Both the position numbers and the translations under genes were made by a program. From Nocardia brasiliensis (GTDB lineage Bacteria > Actinomycetota > Actinomycetes > Mycobacteriales > Mycobacteriaceae): a stretch of DNA of 64,000 nt. The DNA is taken from positions 806,001 through 870,000 of the forward strand of contig NZ_CP046171.1 of the NCBI RefSeq assembly GCF_011801125.1, read 5' to 3'. The notes beneath the pieces were generated by a model that was not told the DNA's origin, did no database searches, and was given only the letters and a program-made list of their open reading frames with translations. Shown here piece by piece: positions 20,104 through 31,968 of the stretch. Every line of letters begins with the position of its first letter. Position 1 is the first letter of the stretch.

Positions 20104-20463
20104 ATGACCAAGCCGGAGATCGAGTTCCAGGGCGGCCCCGCGCCTTCCGAGCTGGTGATCAAGGACATCATCGAGGGAGAGGGCAAGGAGGCCGTCGCCG
20201 GCGGTAACGTCGAGGTGCACTACGTCGGCGTGACGTTCGACACCGGTGAAGAATTCGACTCCTCCTGGAACCGCGGCGAATCCCTCACCTTCCCGCTGCG
20301 CGGCCTGATCCAGGGCTGGCAAGACGGCATCCCCGGCATGAAGGTCGGCGGCCGCAGGCAGCTCACCATCCCGCCCGCCCTGGCCTACGGCGCCGCGGGC
20401 GCCGGACACCCGCTCGCGGGCAAGACCCTGGTCTTCGTGATCGACCTGCTGGACGCTAGCTAG
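20104..20463 (+). CDS. FKBP-type peptidyl-prolyl cis-trans isomerase
   Basis: A 119-residue single-domain FKBP that catalyses proline isomerisation in protein folding. The FKBP core is VEVHYVGVTFDTGEEFDSSW, then SLTFPLRGLIQGWQDGIPGMKVGGRRQLTIPPALAYG and GKTLVFVIDLL at the end. Key binding-pocket residues (Y, F, D, W, Y) are present. No signal peptide, so it is cytosolic. AAGGGGA precedes the ATG. It follows gltA on the same strand and ends just before a strong hairpin. Confidence 0.95.
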   Translation: MTKPEIEFQGGPAPSELVIKDIIEGEGKEAVAGGNVEVHYVGVTFDTGEEFDSSWNRGESLTFPLRGLIQGWQDGIPGMKVGGRRQLTIPPALAYGAAGAGHPLAGKTLVFVIDLLDAS

Positions 20464-20617
20464 TCGGCCGCGTGGCCGCGAACGGGTCGCTCGTAAGACT
20501 CGTTCCGTGGTGGGGCGTTGGAGAGTTGGTGTTGTGCCTGAGGGGGCTTCGGGCTTGTGATCGATCGCTGCGGCGGGCGTGACCAGTCGCAGGTAGACCG
20601 TTCTCTGGTCGGCTTCG

Positions 20618-20652
20618 GTGGCTCGTATTCCGTATCAACGGATACGAGCCAC
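20618..20652. terminator. Strong terminator between FKBP gene and convergent gene
   Basis: Arms GTGGCTCGTA-T-TCCGT (20618-20633) and ACGGA-TACGAGCCAC (20638-20652) pair with one bulged T around the loop ATCA. Downstream is TGTCGTTTCT. It can serve both convergent genes and overlaps the 3' side of the YhgE-like gene's terminator region. Confidence 0.75.
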
Positions 20653-20660
20653 TGTCGTTT

Positions 20661-21833
20661 CTACTGCCGGACGATCTCCACCGGGTCCGTCAGGGCGAGG
20701 GCGATGGCGGACTGCTGGGTGCTGCTGCGTTGGGGGAGGGCGGCGACGGCTTTGTCGGTCTGGGTGCCGAGGTTGTTGACGATGGTCTGGAGCTGGGTGA
20801 CGCCTGCGGTGAGTTGGCTGATGGCGCTGACCAATTGGGCGCCGCCCTCGTCGGCCAGCTTGGGTAGGCCCTCGGCCAGTTTGGCGCCCTCGTTCAATTG
20901 TGCGCTGGCACTGGTCAATCGGTCGACGACGATGCGGAGCAGGGTGCCGAGGTCGGTGTTCGGGTCAACAGCGCCGCCGACCAGTGTGCCGAGGCCGGTC
21001 AGCTGTGTGCCCGCCTGACCCGAAATGCTCTGCAGCCCTTCCAGTTTCTTGATGATGTCGGCCAGCGCCGGATCGTTGGCGAAGGGCAGCGCGCGCAGCA
21101 GCGGGATGATCTGATCCAGGCCGGAGTTCACCGTGTTCGCGGTCTGCTCCACCTGCGCGATCGTGATGCCGGTCGAGTCCAGCGCGGTGGCGAGCTCGTT
21201 CGCCTGTTTGGCGGCGCCGTCCACGGTCGAATTCAACAGCGCGATGGCCGAGGTGAGTTGCGCGGAGCCCTCTTTGGCGAAATCGAGGAAGCCGAGCAGC
21301 TGGTCCGCGCCCGAGCTGAACTGCTCGGCGCCCGACGCCGCGGCGTTCACCCCGGCCTTGAGCAGCTGGCTGGTGAACTGCACCTGTGTCATCTGGGAAC
21401 GCGCCTGCGCGACTGCGGACAGCGCGGCGTCGACGCCGAGCGCGCCGACCCGATGGGTCACCTCGGTCACCGCGCCGTCCACCAGATCATGGTCGGCGTT
21501 CTTGTGCGTGGCCACGGTGACCTTGGCCCGCTGCGGCTGCGCACCGGCCAGGGTGGCCATGGACTCGGTGAGGTCGGCCGGCAGGGTGATCACCGCCGCG
21601 TAGTCGTCGGTACTGGCCTCGTCCGGTTGCACGGCGGTCCACTCGTAGCCGCCCGCGTCCTCGAGCGCTTTGACTACCTTCGCGCCTGTGGGGCCGGTGT
21701 CGGCGTTGACGAGCGCGATGCCGGTCGGGCCGCGCCCGAGGCTGCCGCACGCGGTGATGACACCGGCGCCGAGCGCGCCAGCGCTGACAAGAGCAACGGC
21801 GAGGAGGCCCCAGCGGGCGCGTTTTCCGATCAC
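20661..21833 (-). CDS. Exported YhgE/Pip-like protein without the C-terminal membrane domain
   Basis: A 390-residue protein with an uncleaved or lipoprotein-type signal (RWGLLAVALVSAGALGAGVITACGS, with a Cys near residue 29). Next comes the YhgE/Pip N-domain pattern GIALVNADTGPTGAKVVKALEDAGGYEWTAV and ITLPADLTESMATL. Long Ser/Ala/Leu/Gln-rich helices with periodic 'Q-L...G' resemble the coiled region of YhgE/Pip. The six-segment ABC-2-like C-terminal domain of full proteins is missing. It starts 65 bp after prrB on the same strand, so it may be part of that operon. Envelope role inferred. Confidence 0.7.
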   Translation of the reverse strand: MIGKRARWGLLAVALVSAGALGAGVITACGSLGRGPTGIALVNADTGPTGAKVVKALEDAGGYEWTAVQPDEASTDDYAAVITLPADLTESMATLAGAQPQRAKVTVATHKNADHDLVDGAVTEVTHRVGALGVDAALSAVAQARSQMTQVQFTSQLLKAGVNAAASGAEQFSSGADQLLGFLDFAKEGSAQLTSAIALLNSTVDGAAKQANELATALDSTGITIAQVEQTANTVNSGLDQIIPLLRALPFANDPALADIIKKLEGLQSISGQAGTQLTGLGTLVGGAVDPNTDLGTLLRIVVDRLTSASAQLNEGAKLAEGLPKLADEGGAQLVSAISQLTAGVTQLQTIVNNLGTQTDKAVAALPQRSSTQQSAIALALTDPVEIVRQ

Positions 21834-21897
21834 AGCCCGACCCTAGAACCCGGACTCATCCCGGCCCATGGCGGTTCTATGAGAGTTCGCTAAGGGC

Positions 21898-23271
21898 TCA
21901 GTTCGCCCCGCGCTCGGGCAGATCCAGCACCAGGCGGACGCCGCCGAGCGTGCCGTCGTCGAAATAGGCGCGGCCACCGTGCAACTGGGCCTGCTGCGCG
22001 ACCAGGGCCAGGCCCAGCCCGGAACCGCCCTTGCTGGCCTGGCTGCCCCGGAAGAATCGATCGAACACGGCCTGGCGCTCGTGCGCCGGGATGCCGCGGC
22101 CGTTGTCGTCGATGCCGATGACGATGTGACCGTCCGGCGTGCGATGCGCGGTGACCAGCGCCTCGGTGGCGCGGCCGTGTTTGACCGAGTTGGCCAGCGC
22201 GTTGTCCACCGCGAGGCGCAGCCCGGCGGGCAGGCCGCGGGTCACCAGCTCCGCGTCGCTGTCGATGCGGACGGTGAGGCCGGGGAAGTGCCGCATGGCG
22301 TCGTGCGCGGCTTGATCGCACAGATCACCCACGTCGGTGGCGACGTGGTCGCGTTCGTTGGTGAGGTCGCCGGTGGCCAGCCGCTCCAGGGCGGCGAGCG
22401 TGGTCTCCACCCGGCCCTGGCTGCGCTGCAGGTCGCCGAGGATCTCCGCGCGCTGCGCCTCGTCCAGATCCAGGGTGCGCAGCACCTCGAGATCGGTGCG
22501 CATGGCGGTGAGCGGGGTGCGCAGCTCGTGCGCGGAGACCGCGGCGAAATCCCGCGCGGTCTCGAGCGCGGCGGCGGTCGCCGATTGCGCCTGGTCGACC
22601 CGCTCCAGCATGGTGTTCACCGCGTTCGCCAGCTTCTCCGCCTCGCGCACGCCCGAGCCGTCCACCGGCGTCTGCGGATTGTGCGGGTCGGGCAGGCCGC
22701 TGCGCGCGTCGACCTGCCTGGTAAGCCGCACGATCGGGCGCACCGCGCGCCCGGCGAGCAGCCAGCCGAGCGCGGCCGCCGCGGCGATCGCCAGCAGCGC
22801 GCCGGCCAGCACCCAGCGCCGCTGTTCCGCGGTCGCCTCGGCCGCCGACGCGGCGGGTATGCCGATCGAGACCACCCGATCGGCGGGCTGGTTCTCGCTG
22901 GTCGACAGGATGCGGTAGGGCGTGCCCGCGACCTCGATGGTGCGCGAACCCGGTGTCAGATCGGGCAATTGGGTCGGCGTGCTCGCGGTGACGGCCCCGC
23001 TGTCGCGCACGGTGACCGCGATGTCGTTGTTCAATCCGGGCAGCAGGTTGACGAAGCGGGTCGCGATGACCGGCTCGACCAGCACGATGCGCGCGGCGAT
23101 CGCGAGCTGCTGATCGGACTGCTGCACGTTGTTGCGCTCGATGGCGCGGATACTGATCACGCTGATCACCGAGACGATCACGATCGCACCGGCCGCCGCG
23201 GCGCCAGCCACCCGGGTGCGCAACGAAAACGACCGCAGCCGACGGGTTTTGGGCGCCGCGGTCTCGGTCAT
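21898..23271 (-). CDS. prrB: Sensor histidine kinase PrrB
   Basis: A 457-residue membrane kinase. Layout: first membrane span about 22-42, an extracytoplasmic sensor domain to about 150, a second span about 153-174, HAMP ([16 protein letters not shown]), dimerisation/phosphoacceptor helix [18 protein letters not shown] with His248, then the HATPase domain ([12 protein letters not shown]-box, [18 protein letters not shown]). The [27 protein letters not shown] and [13 protein letters not shown] blocks match M. tuberculosis PrrB (Rv0902c) closely. ATG 23271 overlaps the prrA stop by ATGA. Confidence 0.93.
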   Translation of the reverse strand: MTETAAPKTRRLRSFSLRTRVAGAAAAGAIVIVSVISVISIRAIERNNVQQSDQQLAIAARIVLVEPVIATRFVNLLPGLNNDIAVTVRDSGAVTASTPTQLPDLTPGSRTIEVAGTPYRILSTSENQPADRVVSIGIPAASAAEATAEQRRWVLAGALLAIAAAAALGWLLAGRAVRPIVRLTRQVDARSGLPDPHNPQTPVDGSGVREAEKLANAVNTMLERVDQAQSATAAALETARDFAAVSAHELRTPLTAMRTDLEVLRTLDLDEAQRAEILGDLQRSQGRVETTLAALERLATGDLTNERDHVATDVGDLCDQAAHDAMRHFPGLTVRIDSDAELVTRGLPAGLRLAVDNALANSVKHGRATEALVTAHRTPDGHIVIGIDDNGRGIPAHERQAVFDRFFRGSQASKGGSGLGLALVAQQAQLHGGRAYFDDGTLGGVRLVLDLPERGAN

Positions 23272-23963
23272 TTGGGTGCCCGGAGCACGAAGCCGACCCC
23301 GCGGATGGTGTGCAGCAGCCGGGGCGCGCCGTCCACCTCGAGCTTGCGCCGCAGATAACCGACGAACACGTCGACTACGTTGGTGTCGGCGGCGAAGTCG
23401 TAGCCCCACACCAGTTCCAGCAGCCGTTCCCGGCTCAGCACCACGCCGACATTGCGGGCCAGGGTGGACAGCAGCTCGAATTCCCTTTTGGTGAGCTCGA
23501 TTTCGTTCCCGTGCAGCACGGCGCGGTACCCGGCGATGTCGACCTCCAGCGGCCCGACGGTGATCGCGCCCGGCGTCGCGGCCGGTGGTGTGTCGGTGCG
23601 CCTGCGCAGCAGCGCCCTGATCCGCGCGACGAGCTCGGCGAGCACGAACGGCTTGACCAGATAGTCGTCCGCACCGGACTCCAGCCCCGAGATCCGTTCG
23701 TCCACCGAGGCTCTGGCGCTGAGCACACAGATCGGCACCTCGTTGCCCATCGCGCGCAGCGCGGTCACCACCCCGGCGCCGTCGAGCACCGGCATGTTCA
23801 TATCGAGCACGATCGCGTCGGGCGCGTGCTCGCTCACGCTGCGCAGGGCCTGCGCTCCGTCACGCGCGACGAGCACGTGGAACCCGGACAGTCGCAGCCC
23901 GCGTTCGACCGACGCGAGCACGTCCTCGTCGTCGTCGACGACGAGGACCTTCGGCGTGCTCAC
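23268..23963 (-). CDS. prrA: Response regulator PrrA (OmpR family)
   Basis: A 231-residue regulator. The receiver domain shows [11 protein letters not shown] and phosphoacceptor Asp54 ([12 protein letters not shown]), plus [25 protein letters not shown] with the conserved Lys. The OmpR-type winged helix follows: [44 protein letters not shown] and [13 protein letters not shown]. These blocks nearly copy mycobacterial PrrA (Rv0903c). GTG 23963 is chosen by comparison with that family; an ATG at 24002 is the longer option. Its kinase follows with a 4-nt overlap. Confidence 0.94.
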   Translation of the reverse strand: MSTPKVLVVDDDEDVLASVERGLRLSGFHVLVARDGAQALRSVSEHAPDAIVLDMNMPVLDGAGVVTALRAMGNEVPICVLSARASVDERISGLESGADDYLVKPFVLAELVARIRALLRRRTDTPPAATPGAITVGPLEVDIAGYRAVLHGNEIELTKREFELLSTLARNVGVVLSRERLLELVWGYDFAADTNVVDVFVGYLRRKLEVDGAPRLLHTIRGVGFVLRAPK

Positions 23964-24018
23964 GAGCTCACTCGTTCGGTACGCATCCGGCAAGGGAACC
24001 ATGCATGCCGGACATTCT

Positions 24019-24405
24019 CTAGTAGTTGTGGCAGGCCGCGGCGACCTGGCGGATGGTCTCGGCGAGTCCGGCCGCGCGCGGATCGTTCTCGGCCTGCGCG
24101 GCGGCGTCCGGGTTCTCGGCGATCGCCCGCTGCAGCTCGGCGCGGCGCTGCTCGACCGGCTGGTCGAACTTGCGCTGCAGCTCGGCCTTCTGCGTCGGGT
24201 TCGAGTCGAGGATCGAGGCGAGTTGGGGCGCCTTGTCGTGCAGCGCGGCGTCGACCTGGGCGAAGGAACAGTCCGATTCGAGCAGCGGCCCGGCCAGCGT
24301 CATCGGATCGGCGGCGGCGATCGCGGGACTGAGGAACAGGGCCACGGTGGCCAGTCCGCCCGCGGCGAACGCGGCGACGGCGGGACGGCCAACGGAACGC
24401 TTCAT
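24019..24405 (-). CDS. Hemophore-related secreted protein
   Basis: A 128-residue exported protein. The signal peptide ([24 protein letters not shown]) is cleaved near residue 33. The mature part [30 protein letters not shown] and the final AAACHNY carry two Cys that could form a disulfide. This is the pattern of the actinobacterial 'hemophore-related' family (Rv0203-like haem-binding proteins). Haem binding here is not shown by the sequence. It lies upstream of prrA on the same strand, 56 bp from the chosen prrA start. Confidence 0.78.
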   Translation of the reverse strand: MKRSVGRPAVAAFAAGGLATVALFLSPAIAAADPMTLAGPLLESDCSFAQVDAALHDKAPQLASILDSNPTQKAELQRKFDQPVEQRRAELQRAIAENPDAAAQAENDPRAAGLAETIRQVAAACHNY

Positions 24406-24548
24406 GAGTGCCTCCAGAGCATCGAGGGGGTTGCTTGCAGCGCCCTCGACGCTAGGCCGTCACACTGGCCCCAGTGTGAACGTTCCTTAAGGAATCTCTG
24501 AGTAGCGGCCAATCATCAAGGCGGAATGGCCTTTTCGTGCATTGGTGA

Positions 24549-26585
<2,037 letters not shown>

Positions 26586-26753
26586 ACCCGTGACTCCCTA
26601 GCCTCGCCTCGATGCCCGCCTCGATAGATCTGGTTGATTGTGGCAGACTTCACGCGACGCCCGGGATGGTGTTGTGACCATTGGTTTTGCCTGGAACGGG
26701 CTGGTCAAGGGGCGCAGCCTGACTCGGAGTCACCCAAGAAGTTATTGATCCGT

Positions 26754-26759
26754 TAGAAT
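26754..26759 (+). promoter_or_regulatory. Putative -10 box of the conservon operon
   Basis: TAGAAT in an AT-richer patch about 140 bp before the kinase gene. A weak -35 (AGTCAC, near 26729) lies about 19 bp upstream. If used, the mRNA has a leader of about 135 nt including the 10-codon ORF. Confidence 0.4.
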
Positions 26760-26861
26760 CTGATGTCACTTATTTGGGCCGTCGTAGACGCAATTTCTCG
26801 GCCAGCCGCAGTTCTCGGCCAGCTCCGCCTGTCGAGCCAGTATGCGTGTGGAGGTTCGCTG

Positions 26862-26894
26862 ATGGCGCGTGGTTGGGGCCAGTTTGGAAAGTGA
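26862..26894 (+). CDS. Ten-codon leader ORF before the conservon kinase
   Basis: GGAGG (26850-26854) sits 7 nt before ATG 26862, the best ribosome site in the region. The frame encodes only MARGWGQFGK and stops at TGA 26892-26894, 7 nt before the kinase ATG at 26902. It may couple or attenuate translation of the kinase gene. It may instead be chance, with the true kinase start at GTG 26869, which would lie 14 nt after the GGAGG. Confidence 0.35.
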   Translation: MARGWGQFGK

Positions 26895-26901
26895 GTGGGA
26901 G

Positions 26902-29900
26902 ATGCGTGACGCCGCTAGGTCCGGCAGAAGGCGCTGGGCGCTCGGCAACTGGGACCTGCGCTGGAAGGTAACGGCAGTCCTGGCCGTTCCGCTGGCGGTC
27001 GCGGTGGGGCTCGGCGTGTCCAGGATTTCATCAGAGTTCGCGGATTCGAGCAGGCTTGCCGGGGTCGCGGAGAACGTCGGGGCGATCCCCGCGGTCACCG
27101 CGCTGAGTGCGCAGACGGCGACGACCGTCGGTTCGCAGATGATCGCCGTGGCGCCGAATGTCTCGGTGGTGACCGATCAGAACCTCGCCGATCTCGACAA
27201 GGCGATCGCCAACGCGGAGAAGTCCGCCGACCGGCTCAACGGTGTCGCCGGCGCCCGCGCGGCGCTGGACAGCATGCTCACCCAGGCCAAAGCGGTTCGT
27301 GCGCAGGGTAAGAACGTCAGCACCACGCCTGCCTCCGATGCCATCGGCCTGATAGACCGGGTCCGTAACGACAGCGTGCGGATCGTCGAGACGACGGTCG
27401 GCCAGGTCAGCGACACCGCGGTCGACACGGCGAAGCTGCGGCTGGTCGACTCGCTCAACACCCGCGCCACGCTGGTCGGCGAGGTCGCCGCCTTCCCCGA
27501 GGTGCTGCGCAATCCGACCGCGGGCGTGCAGGGCTTCCTCACCGCGGCCAACACCGAGCGTTCGCTGCTCAGCGTGCTGTCGCACCGATTCCCCGACGGC
27601 GACACCTCGATCGCCGACCTGCGCGCCGGCATCGACACCAGGGTCGCGCTGCTGAGCAGCCCGGAGTCGCAGGCGGGCCGGATTCCGGTCGGTGATCTGA
27701 AGAAGTCGCTCACCGACAGCCTCGCGGTCTACGAGCTCGTGGTGAGCAAGGCGACCAAGGACATCGACAGCGCGATGAACTCGCTGGTGTCCACCGCCCA
27801 GCGCGACGCGTGGACCTATACCGCGGTCGTGGTCGCGACCATCCTCGCCGCGCTGCTGCTCGCGGTGTTCGTCGCGCGCTCGATGATCGTGCCGCTGCAC
27901 CGGCTGCGCCTTGCCGCGCTGCGGGTCGCCGAAAGCGATCTGCCGCACGAGGTTTCCCAGCTCCGTAACGGCGCGTCACCGGAAGAGGTGCCGCTGGAAC
28001 CGATGCCGGTGCGCAGCACCGAGGAGATCGGCCAGCTGGCCCGCGCCGTCGACGATATCCACGGCCAGGCGCTGCGCCTGGCCAGCGACCAGGCGCAGAT
28101 GCGTTCGCAGGTCAACGACATGTTCGAGACGCTGGCCCGCCGCTCCAAGTCGCTCGTCGACCATCAGCTCAGCCTGATCGAGGCGATGGAGTACGACGAG
28201 AAGGACCCGCGCCTGCTGGAGAATCTGTTCCGGCTGGACCACCTCGCCGCGCGCATGCGGCGAAACGGTGACAACCTGCTCATTCTCGCCGGCACCCGGC
28301 AGCGCCGCGCCAAGTCCGCGCCGGTCGAGATCGCCGACGTGCTGCGCGCCGCGATCTCCGAGGTCGAGGACTACGAGCGCGTGAAACTGGGTGCCACACC
28401 TCGTGGTTCGCTGGTCGAGCCCGCCGCCTCGGACATGGCCCACCTGTTCGCCGAGCTGCTGGACAACGCGCTGCGCGCCTCCCCGCCGGAGACCGACGTG
28501 AAGTTCACCTTCGCGCAGGCGCACGACCAGGGCATGCTCATCGAGGTGGCCGACCGCGGTATCGGTATGCCGCCCGCGGAGATGGCCGACATCAACCGGC
28601 GGCTCGAGCAGACCGCGGAGCCCGGTCCCGACACCGCCCGCCACATGGGTCTTTTCGTGGTCGGCAGGCTCGCCGAGCGGCACGGTCTGACCGTGCGGCT
28701 GCGGCCGACCTTCGACACCGCGCGCGATCCCGGTGTCACGGTGACCGTGCACGTCCCGGGCGGGCTGATCGTCGCGGGCAAGCCGATCACGGCGCAGCCC
28801 GTCACCCCGTCGCCGCAGACGCCGGAGCGGACGCGGCCCGCCGGTCCTTCGTCGATGCAGATGCGCGCGATCACCCGCACCCCCGGCGGCAATGTCATGG
28901 TCACGGTGGATCCGGGAGTGAGCGGGCCGATCCCGGTCAGCAAGCCGAACACCGCGCCGAGCGGGCCGGTCCCGGCCGCGGGCGGGCTGCCGCAGCGGCA
29001 GCCGGGCAGCAATATGGCCGCGGCACAGGGGAATGCGTCGGGCCCGACCCTGCGGCCCGCGCCGGGGCAGCAGTCCAGTGGTCCGCAGCGGGGCAAGCTG
29101 GCCGCCGCGAACCTACCCAAGCGCAATCTCAACCCGGGCGGTCCGCCGCGGCCGCCGAGCGCCCCCGCCGAACCGACCGTGACGGGTCTGCCGCCGCGCG
29201 ACCCGAATTCGGGCGAGCTGCCGAAGCGGCAGCCGGGTACCAACGGCGTGCCGCAGCCGAGCATCAGCGGGCTCGCCCAGCCGCCGAGCGGTCTGCCGCA
29301 GCGCCAGCGCGGCGAGAACGGTCTGCCGCAACGCGAGGGCGGCACCGGTGGCCTGCCCCAGCGCGAGCCGAATGCCGGTGGCCTGCCGCCCCGTCAGGGG
29401 CCGAACGGCCTGCCGCAGCGGGAGGGGCTACCCCCGCGCGATCCGAACGCGGGTGGGCTGCCACAGCGCCAGTCGGGCGCGCCGACGGGCCTGCCGCAAC
29501 GCGAGGCGGGCGCCAACGGCCTGCCGCGGCGGGAGCCGGGTGCGGGCGGGCTGCCACAGCGCGACAGTGCGTCCGGTGGTCTGCCCCAGCGCGAGCCGGG
29601 TGCGGGCGGCGCGTCGCAACGTGAGGCCGGTGCGAGTGGCTTGCCGCAGCGCGAGCCGGGCTCGGGCCTGCCGCAACGTGATCCGAGTGCGGGTGGGCTG
29701 CCCCAGCGCGAAAGCGCCGCCGGTGGCCTGCCGCAACGTGAGCCGAGCTCCGGTCTGCCGCAGCGCGATCCCAGCGCAGGTGGTCTGCCGCAGCGTGATC
29801 CGAGCTCCAGCGGCCTACCGCAGCGTGATCCGAGCGGGGGCAGTGTGCCGCAACGTGATTCCAACGCCGGTGGACTACCGTCCCGGCACGCCGCGTCAGC

Positions 29901-30534
29901 GAGCCTGCCGCAGCGCGAGACGCCGACCGGTCTGCCGCAGCGGCAACCGGGCTCGCAGGTGCCGCCGAACCTACCGCAGCGCGACGCGAGCGGGGACGCG
30001 CTGCCGCAGCGCGAATCCTCGCCAGGCATCGGCCTTTCGCCGCGCGGCCGCGGTGTCGAGGAACCGGCGGGCGAAGCGGACGCGACCAGCGCCGATCCGG
30101 GCAGGCACAGCTACCGGGCCAACCCGGGACGCACGGCTTCGTTCTTCCAGACGCGGCTGCAGCCCGCGGTCGACACCGGTGATTCGGTGATGGGCGGGAC
30201 ACCAATTTTCGCGGAAATGATGTCCGCGTGGCTGTCAGACCCCAATATGGATCGATCCCAAGTGGCCGCTTCCTTCGAATCACCGGGTGATGAAGGGTGG
30301 CAGGCGGCCCGTCGGGCGAGCGAGGCACAAGCAGAAAAGAAGACGGCGGCCGGGTTGCCGCAACGCAATCCGGGCGGAAGGCTGGTCCCGGGCGCCGTCA
30401 ACGGAGCGGTGGAACGGGCACCGAGCCGTGATCCAGAAACAATCAGGTCCAGCTTGAGTCGTCACCAGCAGGGCGTCCGGGATGGCCGCGCAATGAGAGC
30501 AATGAACCTAACCGGAGATAAAGGAGACCGATGA
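26902..30534 (+). CDS. Conservon sensor histidine kinase (CvnA-like) with long GLPQR-repeat tail
   Basis: About 1210 residues. Span 1 is about 22-40, an extracytoplasmic helical domain follows to about 300, span 2 is about 304-326, then a HAMP-like segment and a GHKL ATPase domain ([11 protein letters not shown]-box near 518, [24 protein letters not shown]). The usual H-box is weak ([14 protein letters not shown] is the nearest), as in CvnA kinases. From about residue 690 to 1045 comes a disordered tail of roughly 10-residue GLPQR(E/D)P repeats, then a C-terminal segment ending with NLTGDKGDR. Start ATG 26902 is uncertain (GTG 26869 possible). Its stop overlaps the roadblock gene by ATGA. Confidence 0.85.
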   Translation: MRDAARSGRRRWALGNWDLRWKVTAVLAVPLAVAVGLGVSRISSEFADSSRLAGVAENVGAIPAVTALSAQTATTVGSQMIAVAPNVSVVTDQNLADLDKAIANAEKSADRLNGVAGARAALDSMLTQAKAVRAQGKNVSTTPASDAIGLIDRVRNDSVRIVETTVGQVSDTAVDTAKLRLVDSLNTRATLVGEVAAFPEVLRNPTAGVQGFLTAANTERSLLSVLSHRFPDGDTSIADLRAGIDTRVALLSSPESQAGRIPVGDLKKSLTDSLAVYELVVSKATKDIDSAMNSLVSTAQRDAWTYTAVVVATILAALLLAVFVARSMIVPLHRLRLAALRVAESDLPHEVSQLRNGASPEEVPLEPMPVRSTEEIGQLARAVDDIHGQALRLASDQAQMRSQVNDMFETLARRSKSLVDHQLSLIEAMEYDEKDPRLLENLFRLDHLAARMRRNGDNLLILAGTRQRRAKSAPVEIADVLRAAISEVEDYERVKLGATPRGSLVEPAASDMAHLFAELLDNALRASPPETDVKFTFAQAHDQGMLIEVADRGIGMPPAEMADINRRLEQTAEPGPDTARHMGLFVVGRLAERHGLTVRLRPTFDTARDPGVTVTVHVPGGLIVAGKPITAQPVTPSPQTPERTRPAGPSSMQMRAITRTPGGNVMVTVDPGVSGPIPVSKPNTAPSGPVPAAGGLPQRQPGSNMAAAQGNASGPTLRPAPGQQSSGPQRGKLAAANLPKRNLNPGGPPRPPSAPAEPTVTGLPPRDPNSGELPKRQPGTNGVPQPSISGLAQPPSGLPQRQRGENGLPQREGGTGGLPQREPNAGGLPPRQGPNGLPQREGLPPRDPNAGGLPQRQSGAPTGLPQREAGANGLPRREPGAGGLPQRDSASGGLPQREPGAGGASQREAGASGLPQREPGSGLPQRDPSAGGLPQRESAAGGLPQREPSSGLPQRDPSAGGLPQRDPSSSGLPQRDPSGGSVPQRDSNAGGLPSRHAASASLPQRETPTGLPQRQPGSQVPPNLPQRDASGDALPQRESSPGIGLSPRGRGVEEPAGEADATSADPGRHSYRANPGRTASFFQTRLQPAVDTGDSVMGGTPIFAEMMSAWLSDPNMDRSQVAASFESPGDEGWQAARRASEAQAEKKTAAGLPQRNPGGRLVPGAVNGAVERAPSRDPETIRSSLSRHQQGVRDGRAMRAMNLTGDKGDR
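28984..30030 (+). repeat. In-frame minisatellite encoding about 30 GLPQR decapeptides
   Basis: Within the kinase gene, a degenerate unit of about 30 bp encodes variants of G-L-P-Q-R-(E/D/Q)-P-(G/S/N)-(A/S)-G. Some units differ in length (27-33 bp) and some are altered, for example GLPPRD, SVPQRD, GASQRE and GLPSRH. A stray copy (GLPQRNPGG) lies at about 30352. The frame is kept throughout. Codons vary between units, so the array is old rather than newly expanded. Confidence 0.85.
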
Positions 30535-30944
30535 ACCCCGATCTAGGTGGTACGAATCGTCAGCTGGATTGGCTGGTTTCGAACTTCGCCAACGAGGTTC
30601 CTGGCGTAGCCCATGCCGTCCTGGTCTCGGCTGACGGCCTACTGATGGCCGCGAGCGCTCAGCTGCCCGTCGACCGCGCCGAGCAGCTCTCGGCCGTTAC
30701 CGCCGGACTGGCCAGCCTCTCGGTCGGTGTTTCGAATCTGTTCGAAGGCGGCACTGTGTTGCAGTCCGTCGTCGAGATGGAGCACGGCTACCTGCTACTC
30801 ATGGCAGTCGGCGACGGCTCGTACCTTGCGGTGCTGACCAACACGTCATGCGATATCGGTCAGGTCGGGTACGAGATGGCGCTGTTGGTCGAGCGTGTGG
30901 GCCAGACGGTTCAGGCCACGCCACGCGTCACGATGGGTTCCTGA
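30531..30944 (+). CDS. Roadblock/LC7 domain protein (CvnB-like)
   Basis: A 137-residue protein with one roadblock/LC7 fold: [57 protein letters not shown], and [38 protein letters not shown]. In conservons this protein pairs with the small GTPase, by analogy with MglB acting on MglA. The ATG overlaps the kinase stop (ATGA). Cytosolic. Confidence 0.95.
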   Translation: MNPDLGGTNRQLDWLVSNFANEVPGVAHAVLVSADGLLMAASAQLPVDRAEQLSAVTAGLASLSVGVSNLFEGGTVLQSVVEMEHGYLLLMAVGDGSYLAVLTNTSCDIGQVGYEMALLVERVGQTVQATPRVTMGS

Positions 30945-30951
30945 TGGTGGG

Positions 30952-31326
30952 ATGGACATAGAAGATCACCGCGTGGGGAGCGCCGAGCCGAGCCTCGTCC
31001 GCCCATACTCGTTGACCGCAGGCCGAACGAGGCCCGCGGTCGAGTTGGCGTTGGAGGCGCTCGTCGCATCGCATCCGGTCGCCCTGGAGCGGCAGTTCGA
31101 ACTGACCAACATCGAGACGTCAATCGTGGAGTTGTGCAGAGAATCGCCGTCCGTTGCCGAGGTAGCTGCCCGACTGGGTATCCCCATCGGGGTGGCACGC
31201 GTGCTGGTTGCCGACCTGATCGAGGCCGGGCATGTGCGCGTTTCGGCGACTTTGAAAGACGATTCCAGCGACGATGAACGTCGCGAGCTGATCGAAAGGG
31301 TTCTCAGTGGACTCCGGCGTATTTGA
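30952..31326 (+). CDS. DUF742 protein (CvnC-like)
   Basis: A 124-residue DUF742 protein: VRPYSLTAGRTRP near the N-terminus, then a winged-helix-like domain SIVELCRESPSVAEVAARLGIPIGVARVLVADLIEAGHVRVS. This is the third member of the actinobacterial conservon. ATG 30952 is chosen; an in-frame GTG at 30895 would overlap the roadblock gene. The 3' end overlaps the GTPase gene by 20 nt, so the two are translationally coupled. Confidence 0.93.
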   Translation: MDIEDHRVGSAEPSLVRPYSLTAGRTRPAVELALEALVASHPVALERQFELTNIETSIVELCRESPSVAEVAARLGIPIGVARVLVADLIEAGHVRVSATLKDDSSDDERRELIERVLSGLRRI

Positions 31327-31909
31327 TTCGACGGCGCAGGTCGACACCCGTACCAGCAAGCCGACGTCGGCGAAGATCGTGGTCGCGGGTGGCTTCGGTG
31401 TCGGAAAGACCACGATGGTCGGTGCGGTTTCGGAGATCGTTCCGCTGCGCACCGAGGCATTGGTGACCAATGCCAGTACCGGAATCGACAACCTGACCGG
31501 CATTCCGATGAAGTCGACCACCACCGTGGCGATGGACTTCGGCCGGATCAGCCTCGCCGACGACCTGGTGCTATACCTGTTCGGCACGCCGGGCCAGTAC
31601 CGATTCTGGTTCATGTGGGACGACCTGATCCGCGGCGCGATCGGCGCCGTGGTGCTGGTCGACACCCGCAGGCTCGAGGACAGCTTCGCGGCTGTCGACT
31701 ACTTCGAAGCGCGCGGCCTGCCTTTCCTGGTGGCGCTCAACGAATTCGACGACGCGCCGCGTTACCCGATCGAGGACATCCGGCAGGCCCTCGCGGTGCC
31801 CGCCGATGTGCCGATCCTGTCCATCGATGCCCGGCGTCGCGAGCCGGCCAAGCAGGCCTTGGTCGCGCTCACCGAGTACGCCCTGCGCAAGGTGATGCAG
31901 GGCTACTGA
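31307..31909 (+). CDS. Conservon small GTPase (CvnD-like)
   Basis: A 200-residue Ras-like ATP/GTP-binding protein. The P-loop is GGFGVGKTT (about residues 28-36), the switch II region is LYLFGTPGQYRFW and ALNEFDD stands in the N/TKxD position, as in the conservon family. With the kinase, roadblock and DUF742 proteins it forms a membrane-associated signalling unit thought to work like an eukaryotic G-protein switch. GTG start inside the DUF742 gene. Confidence 0.95.
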   Translation: MDSGVFDSTAQVDTRTSKPTSAKIVVAGGFGVGKTTMVGAVSEIVPLRTEALVTNASTGIDNLTGIPMKSTTTVAMDFGRISLADDLVLYLFGTPGQYRFWFMWDDLIRGAIGAVVLVDTRRLEDSFAAVDYFEARGLPFLVALNEFDDAPRYPIEDIRQALAVPADVPILSIDARRREPAKQALVALTEYALRKVMQGY

Positions 31910-31956
31910 GCCTGAGCGCTCGCGCGGCGTCGCCGCTACCCCGGTGCCGGCTGGTT

Positions 31957-31962
31957 TAGTCT
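31957..31962 (+). promoter_or_regulatory. -10 box of a predicted leaderless accD3 transcript
   Basis: TAGTCT, 6 nt, then GTG 31969, with no Shine-Dalgarno. Confidence 0.5.
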
Positions 31963-31968
31963 CACCCG

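Larger units (their letters stand above)
26586..26901. other. 316-bp divergent promoter region (prpE and conservon)
   Basis: It carries a good -10 (TAGAAT, 26754-26759) and a strong Shine-Dalgarno with a 10-codon ORF (26862-26894), annotated separately. It is less GC-rich than the genes on each side. No full-length gene is seen. Confidence 0.5.

Noticed and set aside
28984..30030. Minisatellite considered as a non-coding repeat or CRISPR-like array
   Set aside because: The reading frame is open throughout, repeat variants keep the protein motif, and there are no unique spacers.
29264..30328. Reverse open frames opposite the repeat tail of the kinase
   Set aside because: They are periodic antisense images of the GLPQR repeats.
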